A DNA stretch of 5,696 bases from positions 1 through 5,696 of the forward strand of contig JAFTMF010000197.1 of the NCBI GenBank assembly GCA_017452565.1, in the 5' to 3' direction. Under the pieces are notes generated by a model. It was given only the letters and a program-made list of their open reading frames with translations. It had not been told where the DNA came from and did not search any database. Both the position numbers and the translations under genes were made by a program. The stretch comes from Clostridia bacterium. GTDB taxonomy: Bacteria; Bacillota; Clostridia; Oscillospirales; CAG-272. Each line of letters opens with the position of its first letter. The stretch's first letter is position 1. Below are positions 5,450 to 5,696 of the stretch, in pieces.

Positions 5450-5696
5450 AGATCAAACTCCTCCTTTCGCAGATGGGTGCGGAGCTTCTCCCGTGTACGG
5501 GAGAGAACGTTGCGGACGTAGTTCTCCCTCATCCCCAACCGCTGTGCAATCTCTTTTGCAGAGTAGAGGAAGTAGTAGCGCCCGAGGTAGATGTCCCGAT
5601 CCCTTGTGGGGAGCGTGTGCAAAAAGCGGTTCAGCGATTTCGCCAACGCTGCTGTCTGCTCTCGGCGAATCACTTCGCCCTCGGTGTCGGCGGGGG
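5446..5696 (-). CDS. ECF-type RNA polymerase sigma factor B (C-terminal part; 5' end outside window)
   Basis: Only the last 82 residues are visible, starting at PADTEGEV in the linker between regions 2 and 4. The helix-turn-helix SAKEIAQRLGMRENYVRNVL differs from sigma A only by Arg for Lys. Over the final 73 residues about seven positions differ from sigma A. The near-identical recognition helix suggests that the two sigma factors read the same or very similar -35 elements. The GTG at 5671-5673 is internal, because the matching sigma A sequence continues through it. The TGA overlaps the anti-sigma B ATG. Promoter and start of this cassette lie outside the window. Confidence 0.9.
   Translation of the reverse strand, partial: PADTEGEVIRREQTAALAKSLNRFLHTLPTRDRDIYLGRYYFLYSAKEIAQRLGMRENYVRNVLSRTREKLRTHLRKEEFDL
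5450..5467 (-). promoter_or_regulatory. ribosome-binding site of anti-sigma B inside the sigma B gene
   Basis: AAAGGAGG (5460-5467 on the - strand) precedes the anti-sigma B ATG (5447-5449) by ten bases. The 18 bases are identical to copy A, so coupling is conserved in both cassettes. Confidence 0.8.

Larger units (their letters stand above)
5347..5696. repeat. shared sigma/anti-sigma control module, copy B (direct repeat)
   Basis: This is the partner of 3303-3652. Similarity ends on the left at about 5347, where the codons for the anti-sigma membrane helix begin, and runs to the window edge on the right. Many differences are silent or conservative at the protein level, which points to selection on the shared protein segments rather than only a very recent copy. 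Confidence 0.9.

Overview
The window looks like chromosomal DNA of a moderately GC-rich Bacillota, most likely a gut-type member of class Clostridia. The evidence is the gene style: ECF sigma/anti-sigma pairs with strong AAAGGAGG ribosome sites, an RsmF-type rRNA methyltransferase, and a stand-alone LeuD small subunit of the short type. No marker gene allows a closer assignment. There are five protein genes, two of them cut by the window edges. I see no tRNA, rRNA, CRISPR array, transposase or phage gene.

Left part (1-2027, + strand). The 3' two-thirds of leuD (leucine biosynthesis) is followed by a 282-base spacer packed with consecutive perfect or near-perfect stem-loops, and then by rsmF (16S rRNA cytosine-5 methyltransferase). 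A candidate sigma-A promoter lies across the leuD stop codon. The only good Shine-Dalgarno sequence for rsmF is separated from its ATG by a 28-base hairpin, so the ribosome site probably works only when that hairpin folds. A GC-rich hairpin between the convergent genes (2042-2068) separates rsmF from the leftward genes.

Right part (2086-5696, - strand). Two tandem cassettes are read leftward in the order sigma B (partial), anti-sigma B, sigma A, anti-sigma A. In each cassette the sigma stop and anti-sigma start overlap as ATGA, which indicates translational coupling. Seventy-one bases with no visible terminator separate the cassettes, so all four genes may form one transcript ending at the 2042-2068 hairpin.

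The two cassettes share about 350 bases at roughly 91% identity without gaps. The shared part covers sigma region 4, the gene junction and the first ~34 codons of the anti-sigma gene. Similarity stops just before the anti-sigma membrane helix. Beyond it the two extracellular domains look unrelated in sequence and differ in base composition. The picture is a conserved intracellular control module joined to interchangeable outside sensors. This is the most interesting feature of the window; the ligands and target promoters cannot be read from the sequence.
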